A DNA stretch of 64,000 bases. Source: Carboxylicivirga linearis (GTDB taxonomy: Bacteria > Bacteroidota > Bacteroidia > Bacteroidales > Marinilabiliaceae). Position numbers and translations under genes: made by a program. Position 1 is the stretch's first letter. Each line of letters begins with the position of its first letter. This document shows positions 37,427 to 44,249 of this stretch, piece after piece. The stretch covers positions 434,001 to 498,000 of the forward strand of contig NZ_JAGUCO010000002.1 in assembly GCF_018271995.1 (NCBI RefSeq), in the 5' to 3' direction. The notes below the pieces were generated by a model. That model was given only the letters and a program-made list of their open reading frames with translations. It was not told where the DNA came from and ran no database searches.

Positions 37427-38131
37427 TTAGATTTTATAGGGTTCTACTAAATAACATTTCTTTTCAGGAATATATTCGATAATCAATGCGGTTTGACCTT
37501 TATCAAGTACAATTGATTCATCTTTAGTAAGGATATTAACACGATACGTATTTCCATCGCGTTTAATTTCAGCCTGACCAAATCGATTATGGCTGGCTTG
37601 CATCAGAACGGTACACATTTTACCAGTGTATTTAAACTGATCGTCATCGTTCTTTTTAATTTTTGTAAATATGGCAGCAATTGGAGTTGTGAGAATTTTA
37701 GAAACTAACAAACTTGCAACTACATTTGGAATAAGAGCTACCAAAGAAATTATGAAGGAACTATTATGAAGGTAATGATTAAAGAGAATGGATATCACCC
37801 ACATGGGAATTATCAGGAAACTTAACCATACCATAAAGGGTATTTTACCTAGGTTGAAGAAGGTTAGTATGGAGTTGAGAAAGGCTACCGAACCAATATC
37901 ATGACTATCTGCTTCTACGTCCGAATCAACATCTGCATCAGCATCCATATCAACGTCCGCATCCACATCTACGTCAACATCTAAATCAACATCGGTTTCT
38001 ATATCAACATTGATTACATCCATATCCATGGCACCAATAATGACAAATATCCAGTAAACCAGTATCAACAGCAGGAAAACTGTAGGGATTATATTCACTC
38101 CCGAAAACGCAGCTTCAAATAGTTCCTTCAT
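37427..38131 (-). CDS. OB-fold membrane protein (YqiJ/NfeD-like) with Asp-rich segment
   Basis: This 234-residue protein has an N-terminal membrane helix (about 15-34). A striking acidic stretch spans residues 36-75, where Asp alternates with Val/Ala/Met (DVDLDVDVDVDADVDMD). Membrane helices follow at about 83-150, then a C-terminal OB-fold (about 160-234, YTGKMCTVLM, GQAEIKRDGNTYRVN). Such proteins accompany flotillins (YqiJ/NfeD role) and are thought to organise them. Gene spacing of 3 bp to the flotillin gene supports a complex. The acidic stretch may bind Ca2+ or basic partners; that is inference. Confidence 0.87.
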   Translation of the reverse strand: MKELFEAAFSGVNIIPTVFLLLILVYWIFVIIGAMDMDVINVDIETDVDLDVDVDVDADVDMDADADVDSDVEADSHDIGSVAFLNSILTFFNLGKIPFMVWLSFLIIPMWVISILFNHYLHNSSFIISLVALIPNVVASLLVSKILTTPIAAIFTKIKKNDDDQFKYTGKMCTVLMQASHNRFGQAEIKRDGNTYRVNILTKDESIVLDKGQTALIIEYIPEKKCYLVEPYKI

Positions 38132-38220
38132 GAGTTAGGGTTATTAATAGTTCATTTGTATTTAGGCAGAAAGTAATCCTTAATCTATAATTACTTATCT
38201 AACTAAAATCTGGTATTCAT

Positions 38221-38253
38221 AAAAAGAGGTTAATGCACTTTTGCACTAACCTC
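38221..38253 (-). terminator. Terminator between pspA-like and OB-fold genes
   Basis: On the minus strand GAGGTTAGTGCA and TGCATTAACCTC pair (12 pairs, one G-U) around a 4-base loop, followed by five T. It lies 7 bases after the PspA gene stop, so the pspA transcript may end or be attenuated here. Confidence 0.85.
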
Positions 38254-38259
38254 CCAATG

Positions 38260-38976
38260 TTATTCTTCTTTTTTATTTGCAGCTAATTTAGCTTTTAACT
38301 GTGCTAACGACTCAGATGCTTCAGCTTTATTAGCTCCACCTATTGCTGTATCAATCTCATCATCCAATGATTTTGATTCACCGGCAATATCACCATAAGC
38401 TTCTGCCAAAGCTTCTTCTTGATTGACTTTTTCCTTCATCTTTTCAAGCATACTAATAGTACTTCCTGAATCGATCTGAGCCATTTGCTTATTTATATTT
38501 TTGGTTGCCGAACTTACTTTAACACGAGCTTTTAAAGTACGCAACTCGTTTTCGTAAGTACTGATTTGCGAACGAAGCTTTTTAATGTTTGCATCTAACT
38601 GAGCAATATTCTGGTCGAATTTATCTACTTCCTTCTGCTTATCGGAAGCAAAGGCAGCACATTCTTCTTTTTTAGTTAAAGCTTCCGTTGCCAAACGATC
38701 AGCTTCATCAGCAGAAATCTCCCCACTCTCAGCTTTTTTCAACAATAATATAGCTTTGTTCTCATAATCCTTGGCGCGATTACGATTGGTTTCCAAGTCG
38801 TTTTTAGAACGAATAGCTAAAGCTTTAACTTCAGCAAATGCTTTAAGACTATCGTCCAAATTCTTTTTTAAATCCCTGATGCCTTGTTCTGTCATCTTAA
38901 TGGGATCTTCTAATTTATCTATAGCTGAATGAGCCTCAGCGGTTCCTATTCTAAATAATCTACTAAATACATTCAT
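38260..38976 (-). CDS. PspA/IM30-family membrane-remodelling protein
   Basis: This 238-residue, almost wholly helical protein has the PspA/Vipp1 layout: amphipathic start (MNVFSRLFRIGTAEAHSAID), then 'KLEDPIKMTEQGIRDLKKNL', the conserved helical hairpin (about 25-150) and a charged C-terminus ending AANKKEE. PspA proteins are bacterial ESCRT-III homologues that coat and repair the inner membrane. This one is nearer the YjfJ-type than classic E. coli PspA in its linker. Its start codon overlaps the YbjN-like gene stop by four bases (ATGA). Confidence 0.93.
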   Translation of the reverse strand: MNVFSRLFRIGTAEAHSAIDKLEDPIKMTEQGIRDLKKNLDDSLKAFAEVKALAIRSKNDLETNRNRAKDYENKAILLLKKAESGEISADEADRLATEALTKKEECAAFASDKQKEVDKFDQNIAQLDANIKKLRSQISTYENELRTLKARVKVSSATKNINKQMAQIDSGSTISMLEKMKEKVNQEEALAEAYGDIAGESKSLDDEIDTAIGGANKAEASESLAQLKAKLAANKKEE

Positions 38977-39380
38977 GACACTAATTCTTTTGAGGATAAC
39001 TTAATAATTTCGTTTGCATACTCGCTAAGGAGCAGACTTAGAGAGTTAATTGAACCTTCCAGTTCATTCAAATCCAAATTTTCAATCTGAAGTGTATCCC
39101 TGAAGATAACTTTATGTCCGCTTTCATCTAAAACAAAAGCTCCATGAACGATGTCCCTGTTTTTCATCAATAGTTGTTTAAATACACTCAGACTATCTTC
39201 TTCGATCTCGAAAATGAATTGCTCCATAATAAGGATAGGGTCGGCACAACCAAGAACCAAATTTGCAATACCTTCTTCAGGTTTATTCACTACAAAAACA
39301 CCATCTTCTTCGTGCTCTGTAACTATTTCACAATTTAATTCCAATAGGTAGTTTCTTACTTTTTCAAAATACTTGTCCAT
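38973..39380 (-). CDS. YbjN-like / CesT-fold small protein
   Basis: I chose ATG 39380 (MDKYFEKVRNYLLELN), since the frame's longer upstream part is basic and unlike the family; the product is 135 residues. It resembles the YbjN/type III chaperone-like fold: helix, strand 'CEIVTEHEEDGVFVVN', then 'ANLVLGCADPILIMEQFIFE', 'FKQLLMKNRDIVHGAFVL' and a C-terminal helix. In E. coli-type clusters a similar small acidic protein (YjfI/YbjN) accompanies PspA homologues. It is coupled to the PspA gene by a 4-bp overlap and is the first gene of the cluster. Confidence 0.8.
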   Translation of the reverse strand: MDKYFEKVRNYLLELNCEIVTEHEEDGVFVVNKPEEGIANLVLGCADPILIMEQFIFEIEEDSLSVFKQLLMKNRDIVHGAFVLDESGHKVIFRDTLQIENLDLNELEGSINSLSLLLSEYANEIIKLSSKELVS

Positions 39381-39532
39381 TGTCGAGTGATTTAAACTAA
39401 TTTTTCGGGTTTTGAATTTAAATAATTTTCTCTTTTCATAAAGCACAAATTGTTAATTTAAAAATATTCTAAGAAAAGGTTAAAGTAATTAGCAATTATC
39501 AATATTATTTTTTTATTTTGACAATTACATTA

Positions 39533-39580
39533 GCAAATATAAATACAAAAATCATATTTGCAAATATTATTAGCATTTAT
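39533..39580. promoter_or_regulatory. Palindromic operator-like region before XRE gene
   Basis: ATATTTGCAAATAT at 39554-39567 is a perfect 14-bp palindrome. Half-sites repeat it: GCAAATAT at 39533-39540 and TTAGCA at 39569-39574 and near 39489. The site lies 15 bp before the XRE start and about 170 bp upstream of the divergent YbjN-PspA genes. A TTGACA occurs at 39518-39523. Autoregulation by the XRE protein is likely; control of the divergent cluster is possible. Confidence 0.6.
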
Positions 39581-39582
39581 TT

Positions 39583-40320
39583 ATGAGTTTTTTTGGAAAA
39601 AATATTCGCAAGATTCGCTCAATTAAAAAAATAAGCCAATCAGAATTTGCATCTATCTTTGATTTATCAAGGGCTAGCGTAGGATCATATGAAGAAGGAA
39701 GAGCTGAACCTAAAATTGAAATCATTAATAAGGTAGCTAAATATTTTAGCATCACAATTGATGAGTTGATAAATAAGGAGCTGACCGTAAATGAACTTTA
39801 TCACTTCGACGTTGGGAATGAACCTGCATTTAAGAACGCTTCTATTAAAAACATATCAGTCAGAAGGATTCCTTTTTTATACTCAAATAAACTAAGTAGT
39901 ATTAATAATAAGGAAGGGCTAACTTCTGAAACGTATATTGAAATACCTCTGGAGAGCAATCTCACCAATTGCATTGCTATACATATAAACAATAATGATT
40001 TTGCATGCACTCCGCATAACATACAAAACCAAAGTACCGTAACAATAAATTTACAACAAGAATTGCCTTCCAACGCAAGTTCATATTACTTGATTAAAAC
40101 AAGCAATGCTATATTTATTAGCAAGCTAAATATTTTAGCAAATAATCAGTTTCATATTCAAGACGCATTGAATGACTTTACCATAATATCAGCCGATGAT
40201 ATTGTTTTTTGTTATCCTGTTGTACAATATATGGGTGGCCTACCCTGCGAAGACCCAAATAGCAGAATAGAAAAACTGGAGCAACAACTCAATCAAATCA
40301 TATCAAAATTTATACAATAA
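39583..40320 (+). CDS. XRE-family regulator with degenerate S24/LexA-like domain
   Basis: This 245-residue protein begins with a helix-turn-helix (residues about 5-60, SQSEFASIFDLSRASVGSYE). Residues about 100-220 are beta-rich and arranged like the S24 peptidase-type sensor domain of LexA/CI proteins, with NDFACTPHNIQ where the catalytic Ser block would be and FISKL where the Lys block lies. The Ser nucleophile is missing, so self-cleavage is unlikely. A short coiled coil (RIEKLEQQLNQII) ends it, suggesting dimerisation. It sits head-to-head with the PspA-flotillin cluster. Confidence 0.85.
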   Translation: MSFFGKNIRKIRSIKKISQSEFASIFDLSRASVGSYEEGRAEPKIEIINKVAKYFSITIDELINKELTVNELYHFDVGNEPAFKNASIKNISVRRIPFLYSNKLSSINNKEGLTSETYIEIPLESNLTNCIAIHINNNDFACTPHNIQNQSTVTINLQQELPSNASSYYLIKTSNAIFISKLNILANNQFHIQDALNDFTIISADDIVFCYPVVQYMGGLPCEDPNSRIEKLEQQLNQIISKFIQ

Positions 40321-40327
40321 ACTTCCC

Positions 40328-41017
40328 ATGCAAGAAACATTAGACTATCTCAAATCTTCACTTGAAGACAAAATTTTATCGAAAGCTGAAAAGAAAGCTT
40401 TAAAATCAATTTTAGTAGATAAAAATCTTTCGAAGCATGATTTAAACAGATTAAGAAGCGACATTTTTAATGCTGCACGCGATCATCTTCCTGAATTTAA
40501 ACATCAACAAATATTGGATTGGCTGGAAGAAGCTAATAAACTAATCTTACCAAAGGCTACTCCATCGTTTTATTGCAAATCATACTTTAGTCCGGGTACT
40601 GATTGTGCCAATGCCATAATGAATCAAATCAGTTATGCCGTTAACACAATCGACATTTGTGTATTTACCATTAGCGATAACGATTTAAGAGATAAAATTG
40701 AATATGCTTTGGGTAAAAAGGTTAAAGTGCGAATCATAACCGACAATGAAAAAACATTAGATTTGGGTTCGGATATAGAGTACCTTTTTCGTAAAGGCGC
40801 ATCCATTAAAATAGATAATACAAGTCATCACATGCATCATAAATTTGCTATTTTTGACAAAAGCATCTTGCTGACCGGAAGTTACAACTGGACACGCAGT
40901 GCCGCTCAATACAATCAGGAAAACATACTGGAAACCAACGATCCGAAAGCTATAAATGATTATCAGAATGAATTTAACCGACTTTGGGAGACCATGGAAG
41001 ATTACTATTTTCAATAG
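40328..41017 (+). CDS. Phospholipase-D-type protein with one HKD motif
   Basis: This 229-residue protein has an N-terminal helical domain (about 1-75, TerB-like in pattern: ILSKAEKKALKSIL). A PLD domain follows at about 80-225 with a single HxKxxxxD motif (HHKFAIFD) followed by GSYNWTRSA. One-motif members act as dimers and include the Nuc endonuclease and mitochondrial PLD/Zucchini proteins, which cleave nucleic acid or cardiolipin. Which applies here is open; the membrane-stress neighbours make a phospholipid substrate plausible. The gene starts eight bases after the XRE gene, so the two form an operon. Confidence 0.88.
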   Translation: MQETLDYLKSSLEDKILSKAEKKALKSILVDKNLSKHDLNRLRSDIFNAARDHLPEFKHQQILDWLEEANKLILPKATPSFYCKSYFSPGTDCANAIMNQISYAVNTIDICVFTISDNDLRDKIEYALGKKVKVRIITDNEKTLDLGSDIEYLFRKGASIKIDNTSHHMHHKFAIFDKSILLTGSYNWTRSAAQYNQENILETNDPKAINDYQNEFNRLWETMEDYYFQ

Positions 41018-41032
41018 AAAACAACCTATAGC

Positions 41033-41278
41033 ATGAAAAGAAAAGCACTGATTATTGTAATATTAACTTTACTAGGTTTAATTTTTGGCTACTTGTTATT
41101 TGGAAAAATAGCAGGAGAATATGTTAAGATTAGCACCATTTTCAGTAACTCAGGAGGAAGCCTGGGTGACTTTGGTCGCAGCATTACAGGCATTTCAAAA
41201 ATAAGAAACAACATATTAATTAGTGGCAGTGCAGGATTTGTTTTAGGCATTGTTTTGATATTTGTTAAAAAGAAGTAA
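41033..41278 (+). CDS. Small two-helix membrane protein
   Basis: This 81-residue protein has two hydrophobic helices (about 5-25 and 56-78) joined by a Gly/Ser-rich loop (SNSGGSLGDFGRSI). There is no known family. It lies 16 bp after the PLD gene and in the same orientation, so it is likely the third gene of that operon. The final KKK suggests a cytoplasmic C-terminus. Confidence 0.72.
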   Translation: MKRKALIIVILTLLGLIFGYLLFGKIAGEYVKISTIFSNSGGSLGDFGRSITGISKIRNNILISGSAGFVLGIVLIFVKKK

Positions 41279-41290
41279 AAAAATACTATC

Positions 41291-41376
41291 TTGCACAAGG
41301 CTTTTGACCGTGAGTACCCGTAGCAATCAATTCCATCACAGCTGCTACTGGCGTGATCGGACAAAGGCCTTTTCTT
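41291..41376. ncRNA. Unidentified structured inverted-repeat element
   Basis: AAGGCTTTTGACCG (41297-41310) pairs with CGGACAAAGGCCTT (41358-41371) at 13 of 14 positions. Inside, CCCGTAGCA (41317-41325) pairs with TGCTACTGG (41343-41351). A competing pairing (ATCAC 41335-41339 with GTGAT 41353-41357) is also possible. A T-rich tail follows on the plus strand, and a run of seven T (41278-41284 region) follows on the minus strand. It may be a terminator, an RNA leader of the DUF1599 gene or a small RNA on either strand. I recognise no known riboswitch class. Confidence 0.45.
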
Positions 41377-41482
41377 TGCTTTCCCCACAAGTACTCAAAC
41401 TAAAATTCATAAACTCTGAATATTAATACAGAAATTTCTCATTTTTTGATATTTTTACGCCTCCAATTAAAAATAACTTAAA

Positions 41483-42040
41483 GTGACAAAAACCGATAAG
41501 CAATTCGAGCACGTTATAAATATCTGTAAAGACATCTTTGAAAAGAAAATGCGCGATTATGGCACTGCCTGGCGAATTCTTCGCCCATCGAGCATGACAG
41601 ATCAGATTTTTATTAAAGCACAGCGTATCCGAAGTATTGAAACCAAAGGCATATCAAAAGTTGATGAGGGTGTTCGCTCGGAATTTATCGGAATTGTAAA
41701 TTATTGCGCAATGGCGCTGGTTCAGTTGGAACTTCAACCGGCTGATCAACCTGAAATGGATGCTGATGTGGCCCTAAAAATGTATTTGGATAAAATATAC
41801 GGCTCAAAGGCTTTGATGGAAGATAAAAATCACGACTACGACGAAGCGTGGCGTAAAATGCGCGTGAGTTCATTCACTGATTTGATTTTAATGAAGCTTC
41901 ATCGCACCAAACAAATTGAAGATAATCAAGGTAAAACAATTATTTCGGAAGGAATTGATGCCAATTATATGGACATGATCAATTATGCCATTTTTGCTTT
42001 GATTAAACTGGAATTCCCCAACGACGAAGAAAACGCTTAA
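41483..42040 (+). CDS. DUF1599-domain protein with duplicated domain
   Basis: The start is GTG at 41483; the next Met is inside the domain. The 185-residue protein holds two copies of the DUF1599 motif: 'KMRDYGTAWRILRPSSMTDQ' and 'KNHDYDEAWRKMRVSSFTDL', each followed by a short helix and IVNYCAMALVQLEL / MINYAIFALIKLEF. The fold resembles MazG-like nucleotide pyrophosphohydrolases, but activity is not established. It precedes the BT_3928-type protein and tpiA, a common Bacteroidota order. Confidence 0.9.
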   Translation: MTKTDKQFEHVINICKDIFEKKMRDYGTAWRILRPSSMTDQIFIKAQRIRSIETKGISKVDEGVRSEFIGIVNYCAMALVQLELQPADQPEMDADVALKMYLDKIYGSKALMEDKNHDYDEAWRKMRVSSFTDLILMKLHRTKQIEDNQGKTIISEGIDANYMDMINYAIFALIKLEFPNDEENA

Positions 42041-42051
42041 CACTATATTTT

Positions 42052-43260
42052 ATGCTAAGAACTATAGCACGAATCATTATTGGTATTGTATTTTTATTTT
42101 CAGGTTTTGTTAAGGCTGTAGATCCCCAGGGAGGCGCCATTAAAATTGCTGAATATCTGGAAATAGTGAGCATACATAACGCCAATACATTATCAGTGTA
42201 TTTAGCAATAGCCTTATCAACCATTGAATTTATGATTGGTTTCATGCTATTCTTTGGGCTTAAAACTAAAAAAGCTGCTCTGCCGGCCTTTTTGTTTATG
42301 AGCTTTTTTACGGTTCTTACCTTGTACAGTGCAGTTTTCAATCCGGTAAGCGATTGTGGTTGTTTCGGCGATGCGGTAAAACTAACCAATTGGGAGACAT
42401 TTTTCAAGAATCTGGTTCTTTTACCCATTAGTTATATTATCTATCGAAAAAGAAATGACTACACAGCTTCGATAAGCGGATTGAAACAAAGTATTGGTGC
42501 TTTTTCGGGCTTGATCTTTATATTGGGTATATCGATTTACTCATTGGTTTATCTTCCATTGCTTGATTTCAGACCTTTTAAAGTGGGCCAAAACATACAG
42601 GAAGGAATGAGTACCCCTGAAGACGCTCCTCAATCCGAATATGTTACTACCTTTATTATGGAGAAGGATGGTGAGCGTAAAGAATTCGACATGGATAATT
42701 ATCCATATAATGATTCTACCTGGGTATTTGTGGATCAAAAATCAAAACTGATTAAAGAAGGTTATCAACCACCAATCCAGAATTTTATCCTTGAAAACAT
42801 TGATGGATTAGATGTAACTCTGGATATTCTTACCAGCGACAAACCTGTATTTCTAGTGATTGCTCCTAAAGTTGAAAAAGCATCGACCAAAAACCTGGAT
42901 AAACTAAAAGAAATAAGAGTGATGTGCTTGAAAAATGAATACCAGTTTTTTGTACTCACCTCTTCGTTGGTCGATAACTACTTTCAGTTTGATACCACAC
43001 ACTCGCTTGGATTCGATTACCTGAGTGTTGATGAAACCCTGTTAAAGACCATCTGCCGCGGAAATCCCGGTATGATTATTTTGGACAAAGGAACCATTAT
43101 TGCAAAATATAATCACACAAATCTGCCCGAAGCCAATGAATTATCGAATCCATTATCGTATTCGTTTAACTCGTACAGAAGCCTTAATAATAATTGGTTT
43201 ATCATAGCTTGGGCTTTACTGTTGGCAGGATTTGTTATAATATTGTATCGACTTAAATAA
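42052..43260 (+). CDS. BT_3928-family membrane protein (DoxX/MauE-like)
   Basis: This 402-residue protein has an N-terminal DoxX/MauE-like four-helix membrane domain ('ARIIIGIVFLFSGFVKAVDP', 'SDCGCFGDAVKLTNWETFFK'). A further membrane helix is at about 148-166, then a periplasmic domain (about 180-380) with a thioredoxin-fold look, and a C-terminal membrane helix. The periplasmic part lacks an obvious CxxC. Gene context with DUF1599 and tpiA matches the BT_3928 family. The function is unknown; a redox or quinone link is suggested only by the DoxX-like domain. Confidence 0.85.
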   Translation: MLRTIARIIIGIVFLFSGFVKAVDPQGGAIKIAEYLEIVSIHNANTLSVYLAIALSTIEFMIGFMLFFGLKTKKAALPAFLFMSFFTVLTLYSAVFNPVSDCGCFGDAVKLTNWETFFKNLVLLPISYIIYRKRNDYTASISGLKQSIGAFSGLIFILGISIYSLVYLPLLDFRPFKVGQNIQEGMSTPEDAPQSEYVTTFIMEKDGERKEFDMDNYPYNDSTWVFVDQKSKLIKEGYQPPIQNFILENIDGLDVTLDILTSDKPVFLVIAPKVEKASTKNLDKLKEIRVMCLKNEYQFFVLTSSLVDNYFQFDTTHSLGFDYLSVDETLLKTICRGNPGMIILDKGTIIAKYNHTNLPEANELSNPLSYSFNSYRSLNNNWFIIAWALLLAGFVIILYRLK

Positions 43261-43278
43261 ACTTTAAATTTTTATCTG

Positions 43279-44034
43279 ATGAGACAGAACATTGTTGCAG
43301 GAAACTGGAAAATGAACAACACCCTTGAAGAGGGTATCGCTTTAGCAAAAGAAGTAAATGCTATTTTAACTGAGAACAAGCCTAACTGCAAAGTAGTTTT
43401 GGGTACTCCATTCATCCACATTACTGAAGTTGTAAAAGCTGTTGACAGCAGTTTAGTGGGCGTTGCTGCTCAAAACTGTGCTGACAAAGCTAGCGGTGCT
43501 TACACTGGCGAAACTTCAGCTGCTATGATTCAGTCAACTGGTGCTCAATATGTAATTTTAGGTCACTCTGAAAGAAGAGCATACTACGGTGAAACTAACG
43601 CTATTTTGAAAGAAAAAACTGATTTGGCTTTAGCTAACGGCTTAACTCCTATTTTCTGTATCGGTGAGGTATTGGAAGAGCGCGAAGCTGAAAAACACTT
43701 CGAAGTAGTTAAATCTCAAATCGAAGAAGCGTTATTCCACCTTTCTGCTGAAGATTTCGGTAAAATTGTTTTAGCATACGAACCAGTATGGGCTATAGGA
43801 ACAGGTAAAACTGCTTCTCCTGAGCAAGCTCAAGAAATTCACGCTTTCATCCGTAAAACTTTAGCTGACAAATACGGAGCTGAAGTTGCTGATAACACAA
43901 GTATCCTTTACGGTGGTAGCTGTAAACCATCAAACGCAAAAGAATTATTCGCTAATCCTGATGTTGATGGTGGTTTGATTGGTGGTGCTTCATTAAAAGC
44001 TGAAGATTTCCACGGAATTATTGCTGCTTTCTAA
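43279..44034 (+). CDS. tpiA: Triosephosphate isomerase
   Basis: This 251-residue enzyme has the complete TIM signature: N-K in GNWKMNN, the catalytic His in ILGHSERR, the catalytic Glu in [14 protein letters not shown], and the phosphate loop GGSCKP and 'GGLIGGASL'. It interconverts glyceraldehyde-3-phosphate and dihydroxyacetone phosphate in glycolysis. Codon use is more regular than in neighbours, fitting a highly expressed gene. It ends the three-gene run with a strong terminator. Confidence 0.98.
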   Translation: MRQNIVAGNWKMNNTLEEGIALAKEVNAILTENKPNCKVVLGTPFIHITEVVKAVDSSLVGVAAQNCADKASGAYTGETSAAMIQSTGAQYVILGHSERRAYYGETNAILKEKTDLALANGLTPIFCIGEVLEEREAEKHFEVVKSQIEEALFHLSAEDFGKIVLAYEPVWAIGTGKTASPEQAQEIHAFIRKTLADKYGAEVADNTSILYGGSCKPSNAKELFANPDVDGGLIGGASLKAEDFHGIIAAF

Positions 44035-44059
44035 GAAAGACAACACATATTCTTTATAC

Positions 44060-44091
44060 AAGAGGTTATTCGAAAGAGTAACCTCTTTTTT
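44060..44091 (+). terminator. tpiA terminator
   Basis: AAGAGGTTA and TAACCTCTT form a 9-bp stem around a 10-base loop and run into a T tract, 26 bases after the tpiA stop. Confidence 0.93.
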
Positions 44092-44249
44092 ATTCTGACA
44101 GCCCATGTATTTTCTGCTGAATATGTGATAGATTTTGACTAATGCCTGCTAAAATTTAGTGATACAAAATTAGCTTGCCCATTGAGAATGACCTATGTTT
44201 GTCATCATTCTTATTACCAAAAACCATAAAAGTTTTAACCACATACTCA

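Noticed and set aside
41291-41376. tRNA gene
   Set aside because: The stem order does not make a cloverleaf, and no T-loop (GTTCRA) or CCA-type acceptor is seen.
41291-41376. H-type pseudoknot combining both inner pairings
   Set aside because: Only one base would have to span a nine-pair stem, which is sterically unlikely, so the pairings are treated as alternatives.
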